From the NCBI RefSeq assembly GCF_049860805.1, contig NZ_CP187555.1, positions 3,348,001 through 3,412,000 of the forward strand: a stretch of DNA of 64,000 nucleotides, given 5' to 3'. Both the position numbers and the translations under genes were made by a program. The stretch comes from Parabacteroides sp900760525. GTDB taxonomy: Bacteria > Bacteroidota > Bacteroidia > Bacteroidales > Tannerellaceae. Positions 8,495 to 18,108 of the stretch are shown here, piece after piece. Position 1 is the stretch's first letter; every line of letters starts with the position of its first letter. Under the pieces are notes generated by a model, which was given only the letters and a program-made list of their open reading frames with translations, had not been told where the DNA came from and did no database searches.

Positions 8495-11154
8495 CAGAAT
8501 TTATATGTATAAGAGACGGAAGGGACGAAAAGGAACAACAAGGTCTGTTCCAGCACGACCTCCCGGCCTTTTTCCGTTTGAGAATAAACAGGACGGACCG
8601 AGAAAGGATTCGCCTTAAAATAGGCATTGCAAAGGCTCAGGTTCCAGATTCCCATACGTCCGTTCTTTTTATACCGGTAGAAATTAACGCCCAGATCGAG
8701 CCGGTGATAAGCAGGTAGCTGGTAATTATTGCGCGAACTTGCGTTCTGCCCATCTCCCCACCAAAGTTCCTCCTGGTAACCGCGCTCCGTCAACTCCGGT
8801 AACGGACGGTATTGTATGTCCTGAATCGTCAGGTGATTGCCGGATTTATACATCCACGCAGCCGTCAGTTCCACCTTTTTAGAGAGTTTGTAGGAAGCGA
8901 CGATATCGATCTTATGCCGGTTGTCGTATTTGGAAGGGAAACGGCGCCCTTTATTGACCGTCCCGTCCGGGAACCAGCGGTCCGACCAGGAGAGCGTATA
9001 CCCGATCCAACCGTTAAACCGCCCCGTCTTTTTCTGTACCATCAATTCCAGGCCGTAGGAACGTCCCTTACCTACTCCAACCCGGTCTTCCCAACCCGAA
9101 AAAGAAGACAAAACCGGACCGTTATCCTTATATTCCACCAGATTATTCATCCGTTTATAATAGCCTTCAGCCGAGAAGTCCAACCCTTTATAATGCCAGA
9201 ACAGACCACCCGTCGCCTGGTGCGCATGCATCGGGCGGATACTCCCGGTTACCGGCACCCAAATATCCGTCGGCTGACTGATATAACTGTTGGACAATAA
9301 ATGGATATATTGGTTCATCTTCGTATAAGACACTTTTGCCGACAAGTTCCGCCCCAGCAGGTAGCGGGCGGAAAAACGGGGTTGGAACGACTGGTAAGTC
9401 TCTCCCTGCACATGGAAAAGGGTAAAGCGCAACCCGGCATTCACCCGCAGCCGGTCGGTCAGCGACATTTCGTCTTCCGCATACAGGGAAACCTCATGGC
9501 CATGAATCAGGGAATGCGAGAAGATCGTATTATTCATTTGCGAAACAACCGAATCCTTATACCAGGAACTCATGTTACTCTGTTCAGGACGAAAAAGATG
9601 AAACAGGTAATCGCTCCCCATCCGGATCCGGTGGTCGATATTCAGGCGATAGTCGAAAGAGGCTCTCAGGTTCACATCTTCCATAGCCGAACGGTAATGT
9701 CCTTCCTGGAAATAAACCTGTCCGCTCTTATCCGGCGAAGAGACAAATGCATTCTGCTTCTGGATAATATGTGAACGGTAACGGGTATATCCGCCTGTAA
9801 AAGAGGCAAACAGCTTCTGATTGATCAGGTAGTTCCAGCCAGCGGACCCGATCAGGTTCCCCCAACGCCAACGGAAATCCCGGTCTTCGCCATGCACGTC
9901 TTTCGAGGCCTCGCCGTTCCGGTAACTGTCGCTTCCCATATAAAAACTCAGGTACCCGCGGCTACGGTCCGTAAAAGAATAATCCACCTTGGCATTCATA
10001 TCGTAGAAATGATATCCGCCTTTCACTTCCGTATCTGCCCTTTTGCTCACAGCCGTCATGATGGGCCAGGTAATCAGTTCCATCCAGGTACGCCGCACCG
10101 ACACATTGAACGAAGAACGGTCCTTGATGATCGGCCCTTCCAGATTGGCACGCGCCGCCAACAATCCGATCGAGATGTTCCCGTGATATTCCTTCCGGTT
10201 CCCCTCGTTCGTACGCACATCTATAACGGAAGAAAGTCTCCCGCCATATTCCGCCGGAAAACTTCCTTTATAAAAAGTGGCATTCTTTACAGCATCCGGA
10301 TTGAAAGCCGAGAAAAAGCCCAACACATGATCCGTATGATAAACCGGGTTGCCATCGAGTAAAAACAGGTTATCGTCGCCATCGCCTCCCCGTACAAACA
10401 AGCCGCTCATGCCTTCCGTACCACCGGCGACTCCCGGTAACCGTTGCAAGGTCTTGACTACATCTGTTTCACCTAACAGGGCCGGCAACGATTTCACCCG
10501 GCTTGCCGGGACATCCGACACGCCCACCCGGCTGTTCAAAACATCCGATCGGGGCGAGATACCTTTTATTACGACTTCCCCCAGCACACCGGCAGGCGAC
10601 AAGGGCAGGTCGATCATCGTATCGCGGGTCAACTCGAACGTAACGGAACAAGGCTCGTAGCCGACATAAGAGGAAGACAGCTCCACCTTCCCCGGAGGCA
10701 GCGTAATGCTGTAAAAGCCGTAATTATTGGAAACCGACCCTTTCCCGGAAGAACGCTCCACCACGGTTGCTGCAATCAAACTCTCGTAGGAAGCAGAATC
10801 CCGCACAAAACCGCTAATGGTATATTGCCGGGGCTTACGTTTCAATATCACATAACTTCCCGTAATCCGGTAAACAAGAGATAAAGGTTCGAACAGCCGT
10901 TTCAGGCAATAGGAAAGGGACTCGTCGTGCGCCGTCAACGAAACATGGCGGTATTCTTTCAACATCGACGACTCATAGGAAAAAAACAGGCCGGTCTGCC
11001 TTTCTATCTCCAGTAGAATATCCTGTAGCGGCACCCGCCTCATATCTAATGTGACAGTAGGAGTCGGATCCGCCAACAGGGACAGAGGTTCTTTCGCCCT
11101 GATCAGCGGGCAACACATACAAATCCCGATGACAAATAGGTAAACACGATACAT
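8494..11154 (-). CDS. TonB-dependent receptor with STN signalling domain (receptor 2)
   Basis: An 886-residue receptor with signal peptide (about 1-20), STN domain (about 34-110, VTLDMRRVPLQDILLEIERQ), carboxypeptidase-regulatory-like domain (about 114-195), plug (about 195-325, GLFVRGGDGDDN, LLDGNPVYH) and a C-terminal barrel ending SYTYKF. It lies 11 bp after the FecR gene and overlaps its DUF4249 partner by one base. It is therefore the primary receptor of the sigma/FecR operon and the likely source of the ligand signal. It is clearly homologous along its length to receptor 1, so the locus arose by duplication of a receptor/DUF4249 pair. Confidence 0.93.
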   Translation of the reverse strand: MYRVYLFVIGICMCCPLIRAKEPLSLLADPTPTVTLDMRRVPLQDILLEIERQTGLFFSYESSMLKEYRHVSLTAHDESLSYCLKRLFEPLSLVYRITGSYVILKRKPRQYTISGFVRDSASYESLIAATVVERSSGKGSVSNNYGFYSITLPPGKVELSSSYVGYEPCSVTFELTRDTMIDLPLSPAGVLGEVVIKGISPRSDVLNSRVGVSDVPASRVKSLPALLGETDVVKTLQRLPGVAGGTEGMSGLFVRGGDGDDNLFLLDGNPVYHTDHVLGFFSAFNPDAVKNATFYKGSFPAEYGGRLSSVIDVRTNEGNRKEYHGNISIGLLAARANLEGPIIKDRSSFNVSVRRTWMELITWPIMTAVSKRADTEVKGGYHFYDMNAKVDYSFTDRSRGYLSFYMGSDSYRNGEASKDVHGEDRDFRWRWGNLIGSAGWNYLINQKLFASFTGGYTRYRSHIIQKQNAFVSSPDKSGQVYFQEGHYRSAMEDVNLRASFDYRLNIDHRIRMGSDYLFHLFRPEQSNMSSWYKDSVVSQMNNTIFSHSLIHGHEVSLYAEDEMSLTDRLRVNAGLRFTLFHVQGETYQSFQPRFSARYLLGRNLSAKVSYTKMNQYIHLLSNSYISQPTDIWVPVTGSIRPMHAHQATGGLFWHYKGLDFSAEGYYKRMNNLVEYKDNGPVLSSFSGWEDRVGVGKGRSYGLELMVQKKTGRFNGWIGYTLSWSDRWFPDGTVNKGRRFPSKYDNRHKIDIVASYKLSKKVELTAAWMYKSGNHLTIQDIQYRPLPELTERGYQEELWWGDGQNASSRNNYQLPAYHRLDLGVNFYRYKKNGRMGIWNLSLCNAYFKANPFSVRPVYSQTEKGREVVLEQTLLFLFVPSVSYTYKF

Positions 11155-11165
11155 ATGTTCTTTTT

Positions 11166-12011
11166 TTACTTATCCTTCCGGGGAGCCAGTCGGATATCTA
11201 ACGTCTGATTGATAACCAGCAAGACTTCGTCAAGAGGCAGATCGTTGAATGTGGCGGTCAGCCTGGAATCCGGCGAATCCACCTTGTTGGTGATCTCCAC
11301 CCGGTAATACTCGTTCAGGTCCCTGATCACCTTTTCCAAAGGCGTATCGTTGAACCTCAGTTGCTTCGTTTTCCAGGAAAGATTATTCGGATTTTCTTCC
11401 GCCAAGATATCTATCTCTTTCTTTTCATTCGAATAAGAGGCCGACATTCCCGCCGTCAAGATAACAGGTTCAGCTTCTTTCCCGGCAGCGAAACGGACTT
11501 TTCCCGTCACGACATCGACTTCCGTCATACCCGGTTGTTCGCTTACCTGGAAACTGGTTCCTAAAACCGTTACCTCCGTCATGGCCGTATGAACGGAGAA
11601 GGGGCGTGCCTCATTCCTCTTCACCTGGAAAAACGCTTTTCCAGTCATCTCCACAACACGCCTTTCCTTTCCATATTCTTTCAAATCATACCGGAGCGAC
11701 GAATTCCCGGCCATCGAGACCAGCGTACTATCCGGCAGATAAACATCTTTCAACTGTCCCGATGCGGTAACGACAGATACCCATTCGGGGTTATTCCGCT
11801 CCTTCATATAAAAAGTACCGAATCCAATAAGCAAGAGCATGACAGAAGCTGCCGCCATCCAATAACGGCGGAAAAAGACCTGACGACGGATTCCCTGCCG
11901 GGCGGCAAACCGTTCCCAGGCCTTATCCTCATCCAGGCTTCCCTCTTTGTAGCGCCGGGCTACAAAACGAAGGCGTTTTTCAAATCTATCATCTTGCTCG
12001 TTGTTCATCAT
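11166..12011 (-). CDS. FecR-family anti-sigma factor
   Basis: A 281-residue inner-membrane protein. A cytoplasmic N-terminal part (1-48) is followed by one transmembrane segment (about 50-67, WMAAASVMLLLIGFGTFYM), the periplasmic FecR domain (about 75-180, TASGQLKDVYLPDSTLV to VDVVTGKVRF) and a C-terminal DUF4974-type domain (about 210-278, LRFNDTPLEKVIRDLNEYY). It should hold the ECF sigma factor until the STN domain of a receptor signals ligand binding. It sits between an OMP barrel gene and receptor 2. The first two codons are both ATG; either could be used. Confidence 0.93.
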   Translation of the reverse strand: MMNNEQDDRFEKRLRFVARRYKEGSLDEDKAWERFAARQGIRRQVFFRRYWMAAASVMLLLIGFGTFYMKERNNPEWVSVVTASGQLKDVYLPDSTLVSMAGNSSLRYDLKEYGKERRVVEMTGKAFFQVKRNEARPFSVHTAMTEVTVLGTSFQVSEQPGMTEVDVVTGKVRFAAGKEAEPVILTAGMSASYSNEKKEIDILAEENPNNLSWKTKQLRFNDTPLEKVIRDLNEYYRVEITNKVDSPDSRLTATFNDLPLDEVLLVINQTLDIRLAPRKDK

Positions 12012-12050
12012 TTATCCAGTTACGAATACCCGCAAGGGGCATCTCTACGA

Positions 12051-12821
12051 TTATTTACCTAATTTGAATTTATACCCGACAGACAAACTGAAGGTATGAT
12101 ATTTCAGGCTGGCGGAATCCCATTTGTACTCTTTGCCCAAAGAGGCGTCGTATCCGACGTTTATGACCCATTGTCTCACTTCCAATCCAACCTGGAAAGA
12201 AACGCCCCAGTCTAAAGGATTGTCATGAGTCCAACCTTCACTCCTAAAACCTTGCCCAGCCCATCCGCTTCCATATAGATAGCCATCGTTACCACCTACA
12301 TAAGTATAGTTGTTTGAACCATAGCTATAACCATAGCCAAAACTCTTACCGCCGGTCGAAATATATTCGCTATATTCAGCCAGGCCTTTATCTCCCAACG
12401 AATAAGCGATATAGGGACCGGCAGCCAGATTCAGCCGCACATCATCTGCCAACCTGATGGAAAAATTCGCCATCAAAGGGACTTGCAAGAAATGCCGGTT
12501 CGTTTTGTACCACATCTCTCCGAATGTGTTGTCATTCTGTCCCGAAACCGAATAATAGCCTCCATATGACATCGAATGAAACGAATATCCACGTTGCGTA
12601 TAATACAGTCCTGATTTCAAAGAAAAGACATCCGGTTTAACCGCATATTCCACGCCCACTCCGACTTTCCAACGCGTATTGTATCGCTGCTCGGCCGGAT
12701 GGGCGCCTCCTCCTCTTTTAATGGCTGTCATTCCCATCTCAGGGGTTAGCGACCAACGTTTTTGGGCCCAAAGCGAACTCACACTCATCATCAACATCAC
12801 AAATAACACGAATTTCTTCAT
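12051..12821 (-). CDS. PorT/OMP-barrel-type outer-membrane protein
   Basis: A 256-residue exported barrel. I chose the ATG at 12821 because it begins a proper signal peptide (MKKFVLFVMLMMSVSSLWAQ); the open frame extends 16 codons further upstream to 12869 without a plausible signal. The mature part alternates aromatic strands and Gly/Tyr-rich loops (SGGYYSVSGQND, GYGYSYGSNNYTYVGGND) and ends GYKFKLGK, as in the outer-membrane beta-barrel domain family. It is unusual in lying between the sigma factor and its anti-sigma factor. It may be the surface component most tightly tied to this regulon. Ligand unknown. Confidence 0.82.
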   Translation of the reverse strand: MKKFVLFVMLMMSVSSLWAQKRWSLTPEMGMTAIKRGGGAHPAEQRYNTRWKVGVGVEYAVKPDVFSLKSGLYYTQRGYSFHSMSYGGYYSVSGQNDNTFGEMWYKTNRHFLQVPLMANFSIRLADDVRLNLAAGPYIAYSLGDKGLAEYSEYISTGGKSFGYGYSYGSNNYTYVGGNDGYLYGSGWAGQGFRSEGWTHDNPLDWGVSFQVGLEVRQWVINVGYDASLGKEYKWDSASLKYHTFSLSVGYKFKLGK

Positions 12822-12903
12822 TTCTCTTTTTGCATTAGTGATACATAAACATTTTAACCTTTCTATCACTAAGACAAGAAATCATGAAAAACCCCTATCC
12901 TTA

Positions 12904-13419
12904 TCAAGAAAAAAAGAAACAATAAATCCGTACGGCAGTTTCCCGCAAAGTCTTTAGCGCTTTCCCGATCTGGTTTTCAACTGTTTTAATGGAAATATGC
13001 AACTCCTCCGCAATCTCCTGATATTTCAATCCGTCCCGTTTGGAAAGCAAAAATATCCTCTTCCGTTCGGCAGGCAATTCGTCGATAGCCGCCCAAAGGC
13101 GCGCATCCCGTTCCGATTGATATATCTGCTCCTCTTCCGACAGGTCCTCCATATCGGCAATACATTCTGTCGCCTGTAATGTATCGGAAGATTGGGCAAT
13201 AAGCGTAAGCGAACGATTCCGTACCGCCTGGTAGAGATAGGATTTAAAGTTAGCAATTACCACATTATGGCTGTTTCTATCCCAAACGTCGGCAAAAGCC
13301 TGCTGCACGACATCCTCGGCATCTTCCATTTTTTCTGTAAAACGGAGTGCAAACAGACACAGGGGCTTATAAAGCTCCTTGAAAATACGTTCAAACTCTC
13401 CCGCAGATATTGCCGCCAT
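12904..13419 (-). CDS. ECF RNA polymerase sigma factor
   Basis: A 171-residue sigma-70-family factor of the Bacteroidetes FecI-like group. Region 2 is seen in AEDVVQQAFADVWDRN (about 34-49) for -10 binding. Region 4 carries a helix-turn-helix in YQEIAEELHISIKTVENQIG (about 132-151). It heads the minus-strand locus (sigma, OMP barrel, FecR, receptor 2, DUF4249). The expected circuit is the FecIR type: ligand-bound receptor, periplasmic FecR, sigma release. No DNA target motif could be identified with confidence. Confidence 0.94.
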   Translation of the reverse strand: MAAISAGEFERIFKELYKPLCLFALRFTEKMEDAEDVVQQAFADVWDRNSHNVVIANFKSYLYQAVRNRSLTLIAQSSDTLQATECIADMEDLSEEEQIYQSERDARLWAAIDELPAERKRIFLLSKRDGLKYQEIAEELHISIKTVENQIGKALKTLRETAVRIYCFFFS

Positions 13420-13566
13420 ACATTTGTTACTTGTCTCTATTCACCGCAAAGTAAAGTAGTTTTCCATTTAACATTCCGATTTTCAGGTTATTTATTATGA
13501 TTTTAATAAATTATATCGTATTATGAGAAGGTACAGTTTTTTTATACTAAAAGAGATAAAAAAGAA

Positions 13567-13625
13567 CTGTGTCAAAACGGCCCTGTTCCTGCGCCTGAGG
13601 CAGGGACAAGGCTGTTTTGACACAG
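13567..13625. repeat. Palindromic REP-like element / trpS terminator
   Basis: A 59-bp palindrome with 12-bp perfect arms CTGTGTCAAAAC (13567-13578) and GTTTTGACACAG (13614-13625). It has an inner hairpin CCTGC/GCAGG around a CCTGTTCCTGCGCCTGAGG core. It lies about 25 bp downstream of the trpS stop and may terminate that transcript. The core and the TGTGTC end resemble the 145-bp element at 52071-52215, so both probably belong to one dispersed repeat family. Confidence 0.7.
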
Positions 13626-13650
13626 CCCCCGGTTATAATTTTATAAATGC

Positions 13651-14703
13651 TTATCCTCTGAATCCGATAATCTCGCGTACTTCACGCAACGTTTTTGCTG
13701 CGCTCTCGCTTGCTTTCTCGGCACCCATACGGGCGACTTTCGCCAGATATTCCTCGTTAGAACGAATATCTAAAATACGTTCACGAATCGGAGCACAGAA
13801 ATTATTGATATCTTCAGCCAATTGCTTTTTCAAATCTCCGTAACGGATTTCACAATTGTTATATTTCTCATTGAAGAAATCAAAAGTATCTTTTGCCGAT
13901 ACGATTTCCATCATCGTAAACAAATTGGCAATCGGTTCGGGCTTCACGCTGTTCGGCTCCGTAGGACCTGCATCCGTCACTGCTTTCATCACCTTTTTCT
14001 TAATTGTCTTTTCATCATCGATCAAGTAGATGGCATTCCCTTCGCTCTTACCCATCTTTCCGGACCCGTCCAGACCGGGCACTTTGATCGCTTTGTTGGA
14101 ATAATAAAAAGAGGCGGGTTCCGGGAAACATTCGACTCCATAGGTCGAATTGAAACGGCGGGCAAAACGGCGGGCCATTTCCATATTCTGTTCCTGGTCT
14201 TTCCCTACCGGCACCTTCACTGCCTTATGGATAATGATATCGGCTGCCATCAGAGTCGGATAGGTCAACAAACCGGCGCTTACGCTATGTTTGTTCCCCT
14301 CGTTGAAGATTTCCTTTTCCACATCGCCTTCCGTGGTGTTGACACGGTCAATGTGCAATTGTTGGCGTGCCTTGTCCTTGAAAGAAGTAGTACGCATCAA
14401 CTCGCCGATTCCGGCATTCATGTTCAGATACAGATACAGTTCGGGGATTTCGCGCACATCGCTCTGCAGATAGATGGTCGCTTTTTCCGGATCGATGCCG
14501 CAAGCCAGATATTCAGCCAGGATCGTCTTTACACTGTTACGGATATTATCAGGATGCGGATGTGTAGTCAACGAGTGCCAGTCTGCAATAAAGAAAAAGC
14601 AATTATACTCATTTTGCATTTGCAAAAATCCTTTTACTGCTCCGAAGTAATTCCCCAGATGCAAATTACCCGTTGGGCGAATGCCACTTACTACTGTTTC
14701 CAT
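13651..14703 (-). CDS. trpS: Tryptophan-tRNA ligase
   Basis: A 350-residue class I aminoacyl-tRNA synthetase that charges tRNA-Trp. The HIGH-like motif is HLGN in PTGNLHLGNYFGA (10-22) and the KMSKS loop is KMGKS (216-220). GKDQEQNMEMARR is typical of bacterial TrpRS. Length is normal for the family and the gene looks intact. It is transcribed alone, with the K+ channel gene upstream on the same strand about 70 bp away and a palindromic element downstream. Confidence 0.97.
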   Translation of the reverse strand: METVVSGIRPTGNLHLGNYFGAVKGFLQMQNEYNCFFFIADWHSLTTHPHPDNIRNSVKTILAEYLACGIDPEKATIYLQSDVREIPELYLYLNMNAGIGELMRTTSFKDKARQQLHIDRVNTTEGDVEKEIFNEGNKHSVSAGLLTYPTLMAADIIIHKAVKVPVGKDQEQNMEMARRFARRFNSTYGVECFPEPASFYYSNKAIKVPGLDGSGKMGKSEGNAIYLIDDEKTIKKKVMKAVTDAGPTEPNSVKPEPIANLFTMMEIVSAKDTFDFFNEKYNNCEIRYGDLKKQLAEDINNFCAPIRERILDIRSNEEYLAKVARMGAEKASESAAKTLREVREIIGFRG

Positions 14704-14770
14704 ATTCTTTCTTAATTATTAATATCAAATGGCGGCAAAGATACTAATTATTTTGACAGATTCCGAATCT

Positions 14771-15637
14771 TTATGCCTCCGGCTGATCCAATTTAGTACC
14801 GCAATATTTACAATATTCCGCCCCCTCTTCATGTCCGGCCTGATGGCAATGCGGACACTCCAGCCTGCTCCTTTTACGCTGTTCACCAACCATTGTGGCC
14901 GACACAATCCCCGTCGGAACAGCGATAATCGTATAACCGATCAACATCACGATAGCCGAGAGAAAACGTCCGACAGGTGTCACCGGCGTTATATCTCCGT
15001 AGCCGACAGTCGTCATCGTCACAATCGCCCAATAGATGCTGTTCGGTATATTATTGAACTGCGTACCGGGTTGGTTTCCTTCTATCATATACATTATCGT
15101 ACCGATCGAAGTCACCAGAATCAAGACAAAAAAGAAAAACACGAATATCTTCGGTGAGCTGATCCTTAGCGACTTCAATAACAGATTCCCCTCTTTCAGA
15201 AAATTGAACAGCTTAAAGACGCGGAAAACGCGGATCAACCGGAATGCACGGATCACAAGCAGATAACGCGTACCGGCAAAGAAAAAACTCAGATAAACCG
15301 GTAATGTCGACAGCAGGTCCACAATCCCGAAAAAGCTGAAAATATACTTTTTCGGTTTTGGCGAACAATAGATACGAACCAGATACTCAAAAGTAAAAAA
15401 GGCCGTAAATACATACTCCAATATCCGCAATCCCAACGTATAGTGATATGAAAAAGACCGTATACTCTCCAATACCACCACTACTACGCTTGCGATAATA
15501 AATCCGATCAGGCAGGTATCGAACAGTTTTCCCATCGGGGTATCTGATTCGAATATAATAACATACAGCTTCTTCTTCAATTTTTCATCATGAAGAAAAG
15601 CATCCACACGCTCCCATATTCCCGAAAAAAGCTTCAT
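14771..15637 (-). CDS. Voltage-gated-type potassium channel with C-terminal zinc ribbon
   Basis: A 288-residue six-helix ion transporter. S1-S3 lie in about 38-120. A voltage-sensor-like S4 has spaced arginines (RAFRLIRVFRVFKLF, 130-144). The pore helix and filter TMTTVGYGD (207-215) give K+ selectivity, and S6 is about 224-246. The cytoplasmic tail ends in a small zinc-ribbon-like module with four cysteines (C261, C264, C276, C279). Such tails occur in bacterial Kch/KvAP-like channels and may help tetramer assembly or sensing. It lies between trpS and a divergent propeller gene. A possible TATATTTG -7 box is at 15686-15693 on the minus strand. Confidence 0.93.
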   Translation of the reverse strand: MKLFSGIWERVDAFLHDEKLKKKLYVIIFESDTPMGKLFDTCLIGFIIASVVVVVLESIRSFSYHYTLGLRILEYVFTAFFTFEYLVRIYCSPKPKKYIFSFFGIVDLLSTLPVYLSFFFAGTRYLLVIRAFRLIRVFRVFKLFNFLKEGNLLLKSLRISSPKIFVFFFFVLILVTSIGTIMYMIEGNQPGTQFNNIPNSIYWAIVTMTTVGYGDITPVTPVGRFLSAIVMLIGYTIIAVPTGIVSATMVGEQRKRSRLECPHCHQAGHEEGAEYCKYCGTKLDQPEA

Positions 15638-15757
15638 AATCCGAATCTTTACTTTACTAAAAACAGTTGAAGTTTATTATTGTTACAAATATAACAAACT
15701 CAAATTATTTATAGTACATTTGTGATAACCTGTTGGAGATATTTAAGTCTACACAAT

Positions 15758-16909
15758 ATGACCATGAAAATAAAAATACTTATTCTATTTATCACCGTTT
15801 GTTGTTGTGCAAAGGGCAGTACGCTTCCTATCCAATCGGACGAAGAAAACAATACGGTGACGCGAATAGATATGTCCGGGTATAAAACAATCAATTTTGA
15901 CGACCTGGTGAAAAACATCTCCTGTACTCGACTGGAATCCAACTTGTTTGATTATGGCGCAACCATGATTCCGTATAAAGACCGCCTCTACATAATAATG
16001 GGTAGGACAATTGCCGGAAATAAAGTAGTGATCTTCGATAAATCCGGTCAACTCGTTAAAGAACTGACTTTTGCCGATGCGCTTCTCGTTATCTCGATGA
16101 CCATCGTACCGGATGCAGAAGAATTATGGGTCGTCAGCCGTTTCAAAATAATCAATAAATTCAAACTGGACGGGACACCCATTAAAAGGGTATCGTTACC
16201 TTTTCCCTGCGCCAACCTCATACCGGTCGGACAGCAAAACTTTCTCGTTTACTCAGGAGGCACATGCAACAGCCGGGGAAGCATTGAAGGTCACTTTTTT
16301 GCACTAACGGATTTCAAATCTATAAATAAGCTGTTCCTGCCGAAATGGGGAAAAGAAGAATGGCCATCTGCCCCGCAAAATATGTATGCACAAGATGAGA
16401 AGGCGAATAATTTATTCATTTTTCCTAATAACATAGATACGATCTATTCTTATAATCAGCAAAAAGGTGCAGTCGAACCTTTCTTTTTTCTCGATTTCCA
16501 CGGAGATTTCCTAACAAAAGACAAACATCCGTACGGTCCTGAAGAAGATCAGGAAATGTCGGAAATCATCACAAAACGAAAGTACATTTATTCCCATTAT
16601 AGTTTCAATCAGGCTTCCGGCAAATTATTCTTTAAATTAGCAGGCAAACGGGAAGATTTCTGTTCGATCAACTTGGTGGATAACGCTCTATATTCCTTCA
16701 ACCGTTTGTTTGACAACTTCATGCCCATCTCTTATAATCCGTTTATCGGTTCCGACGGTAAGAATTTATATGTGCTCGCCCAGGAAAAGGAGCTTGCCGA
16801 ACATTACCAGAATATAAAATGCACCTATCCGGCCATCCAAAAGTTATTACCGGCATTATCTCCCGACGGAAGCAACTGGATATTACTAACTATCGAAATA
16901 AAAGAATAA
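15758..16909 (+). CDS. 6-bladed beta-propeller-like exported protein
   Basis: About 383 residues from ATG 15758 (a second ATG two codons on, 15764, is equally plausible; the open frame begins at 15722). The N-terminus is a signal peptide (MKIKILILFITVCCCAKGS) with cysteines near its end, possibly a lipobox. The rest has repeating beta-blade patterns (RLYIIMGRTIAGNKVVIFDK, LWVVSRFKIINKFKLDG, KNLYVLAQEKEL). They resemble the DUF5128/TolB-like propeller proteins of Bacteroidetes. A TACATTTG -7 box lies at 15715-15722. It is first of three consecutive propeller genes and only 5 bp before the next. Binding partner unknown. Confidence 0.75.
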   Translation: MTMKIKILILFITVCCCAKGSTLPIQSDEENNTVTRIDMSGYKTINFDDLVKNISCTRLESNLFDYGATMIPYKDRLYIIMGRTIAGNKVVIFDKSGQLVKELTFADALLVISMTIVPDAEELWVVSRFKIINKFKLDGTPIKRVSLPFPCANLIPVGQQNFLVYSGGTCNSRGSIEGHFFALTDFKSINKLFLPKWGKEEWPSAPQNMYAQDEKANNLFIFPNNIDTIYSYNQQKGAVEPFFFLDFHGDFLTKDKHPYGPEEDQEMSEIITKRKYIYSHYSFNQASGKLFFKLAGKREDFCSINLVDNALYSFNRLFDNFMPISYNPFIGSDGKNLYVLAQEKELAEHYQNIKCTYPAIQKLLPALSPDGSNWILLTIEIKE

Positions 16910-16914
16910 AAATT

Positions 16915-17997
16915 ATGAATAGAACCGTCTTTTTATTCGTCACTTTATTATGTCTGTGCTTTTCCTGTACGGGAAAAAAGCAAGAGGAAAAAGTTTTATT
17001 GGAAAATTTTTCCACCCCAAAGGAGATGCATCCCGGATGGTCCGATTTATTTACGGATAAAAGTGAGATTACACCTCTGGAAACCACTTCCGAGTGTCTG
17101 GTCGGGCAAATAGACAAAATAAAAAAATTCAAAGGCCACTATTATATTTCTTCATCCGGCGGACAATCGATCCTGCACTTTAATGAAAAGGGAAAATTTG
17201 TTTCCGTACTGTCTAAACAAGGGCAAGGGCCTGAAGAATATCAGCGTATCGAGGATTTCGATATCTGTGAAACAGAGGGAACTACTGAAATCTGGATTTC
17301 AGATAATATAAGCCTGAAAGTGTATGATGCGGCTGATTTATCGTTTAAATTCAAAATACCCTATTCCTATGTTATCCACAAATTCAAAAGACTGGACAAC
17401 TCGCATATCCTGTTGGTAACGGGACAAAATGAAAACACACTCACTTTGACCGATAAAGAAGGAAAGATCCTTTCCGACTATCTGAAAAAAGAAATTCCTT
17501 TCATTATGTTCCGCCCAGTACAGTTCATAGCATGTGGTTCAGACTACCTGTTCCAGTTAGGGATATCCAACACGTATGTAGCATTCAATCCCGAAACGGA
17601 AACATTCAAGGAGGGGATATTTACCCAAGATCAATCATATCTTTCAAAAGAACAACTACTCGAGTCTTTCAAGATCAACGGAATGGATTTCATCCGGAAA
17701 GCCAACCAAGGTTCATACATTAATAACCTCGTTTCACTGCGCGATATTATCTGGGTACAGACGCACAATAGCGGACAAAACTTCCTGACCAAGATCCACA
17801 AAGGGCAGACTGTATCGACCGAATTTACTTATGGCTCCGTGCTCTCCACTATATCGGTGGCCGACAGTGACAATAGCGTCTTGCTATATGCTAATCCCGA
17901 ACAACTATCCGAGTACGGGAACGATCTTCTTGACAAGTTCGGCAATAAGATAAATTGCCATGCAGAAGATAATCCCTGTATAATAGAGTTCTTTTAA
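16915..17997 (+). CDS. 6-bladed beta-propeller lipoprotein
   Basis: A 360-residue lipoprotein. I chose ATG 16915 because it gives MNRTVFLFVTLLCLCFSC, a clean lipoprotein signal (C18). The longer open frame from 16819 overlaps the upstream gene and lacks a signal. The mature protein has the DUF5128/6-bladed propeller pattern: IDKIKKFKGHYYISSSGGQS, then ILHFNEKGKFVSVLSKQGQG and PEEYQRIEDF. The GKF-x-GQGPEEY block recurs in this family here (also at 24548-25603). It is translated 5 bp after the previous propeller gene, so the two form an operon. Probably surface or periplasmic; role unknown. Confidence 0.82.
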   Translation: MNRTVFLFVTLLCLCFSCTGKKQEEKVLLENFSTPKEMHPGWSDLFTDKSEITPLETTSECLVGQIDKIKKFKGHYYISSSGGQSILHFNEKGKFVSVLSKQGQGPEEYQRIEDFDICETEGTTEIWISDNISLKVYDAADLSFKFKIPYSYVIHKFKRLDNSHILLVTGQNENTLTLTDKEGKILSDYLKKEIPFIMFRPVQFIACGSDYLFQLGISNTYVAFNPETETFKEGIFTQDQSYLSKEQLLESFKINGMDFIRKANQGSYINNLVSLRDIIWVQTHNSGQNFLTKIHKGQTVSTEFTYGSVLSTISVADSDNSVLLYANPEQLSEYGNDLLDKFGNKINCHAEDNPCIIEFF

Positions 17998-18067
17998 TTA
18001 TACATCTTCAGAAAAAGCGCCATCAGCAAATAAGCACAACGATAATTTCGTAATCAAATAATATCAT

Positions 18068-18075
18068 TATATTTG
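18068..18075 (+). promoter_or_regulatory. Bacteroidetes -7 box TATATTTG
   Basis: TATATTTG matches the TAnnTTTG -7 consensus, 34 bp before the chosen ATG at 18109. No clear -33 TTG is seen at the right spacing, so the promoter is tentative. Confidence 0.45.
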
Positions 18076-18108
18076 TATCATGACAACACACTAAAAACAG
18101 AAAAAGTC

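Noticed and set aside
13822..14715. 297-codon plus-strand frame
   Set aside because: Antisense to trpS, whose HIGH and KMSKS motifs are intact.
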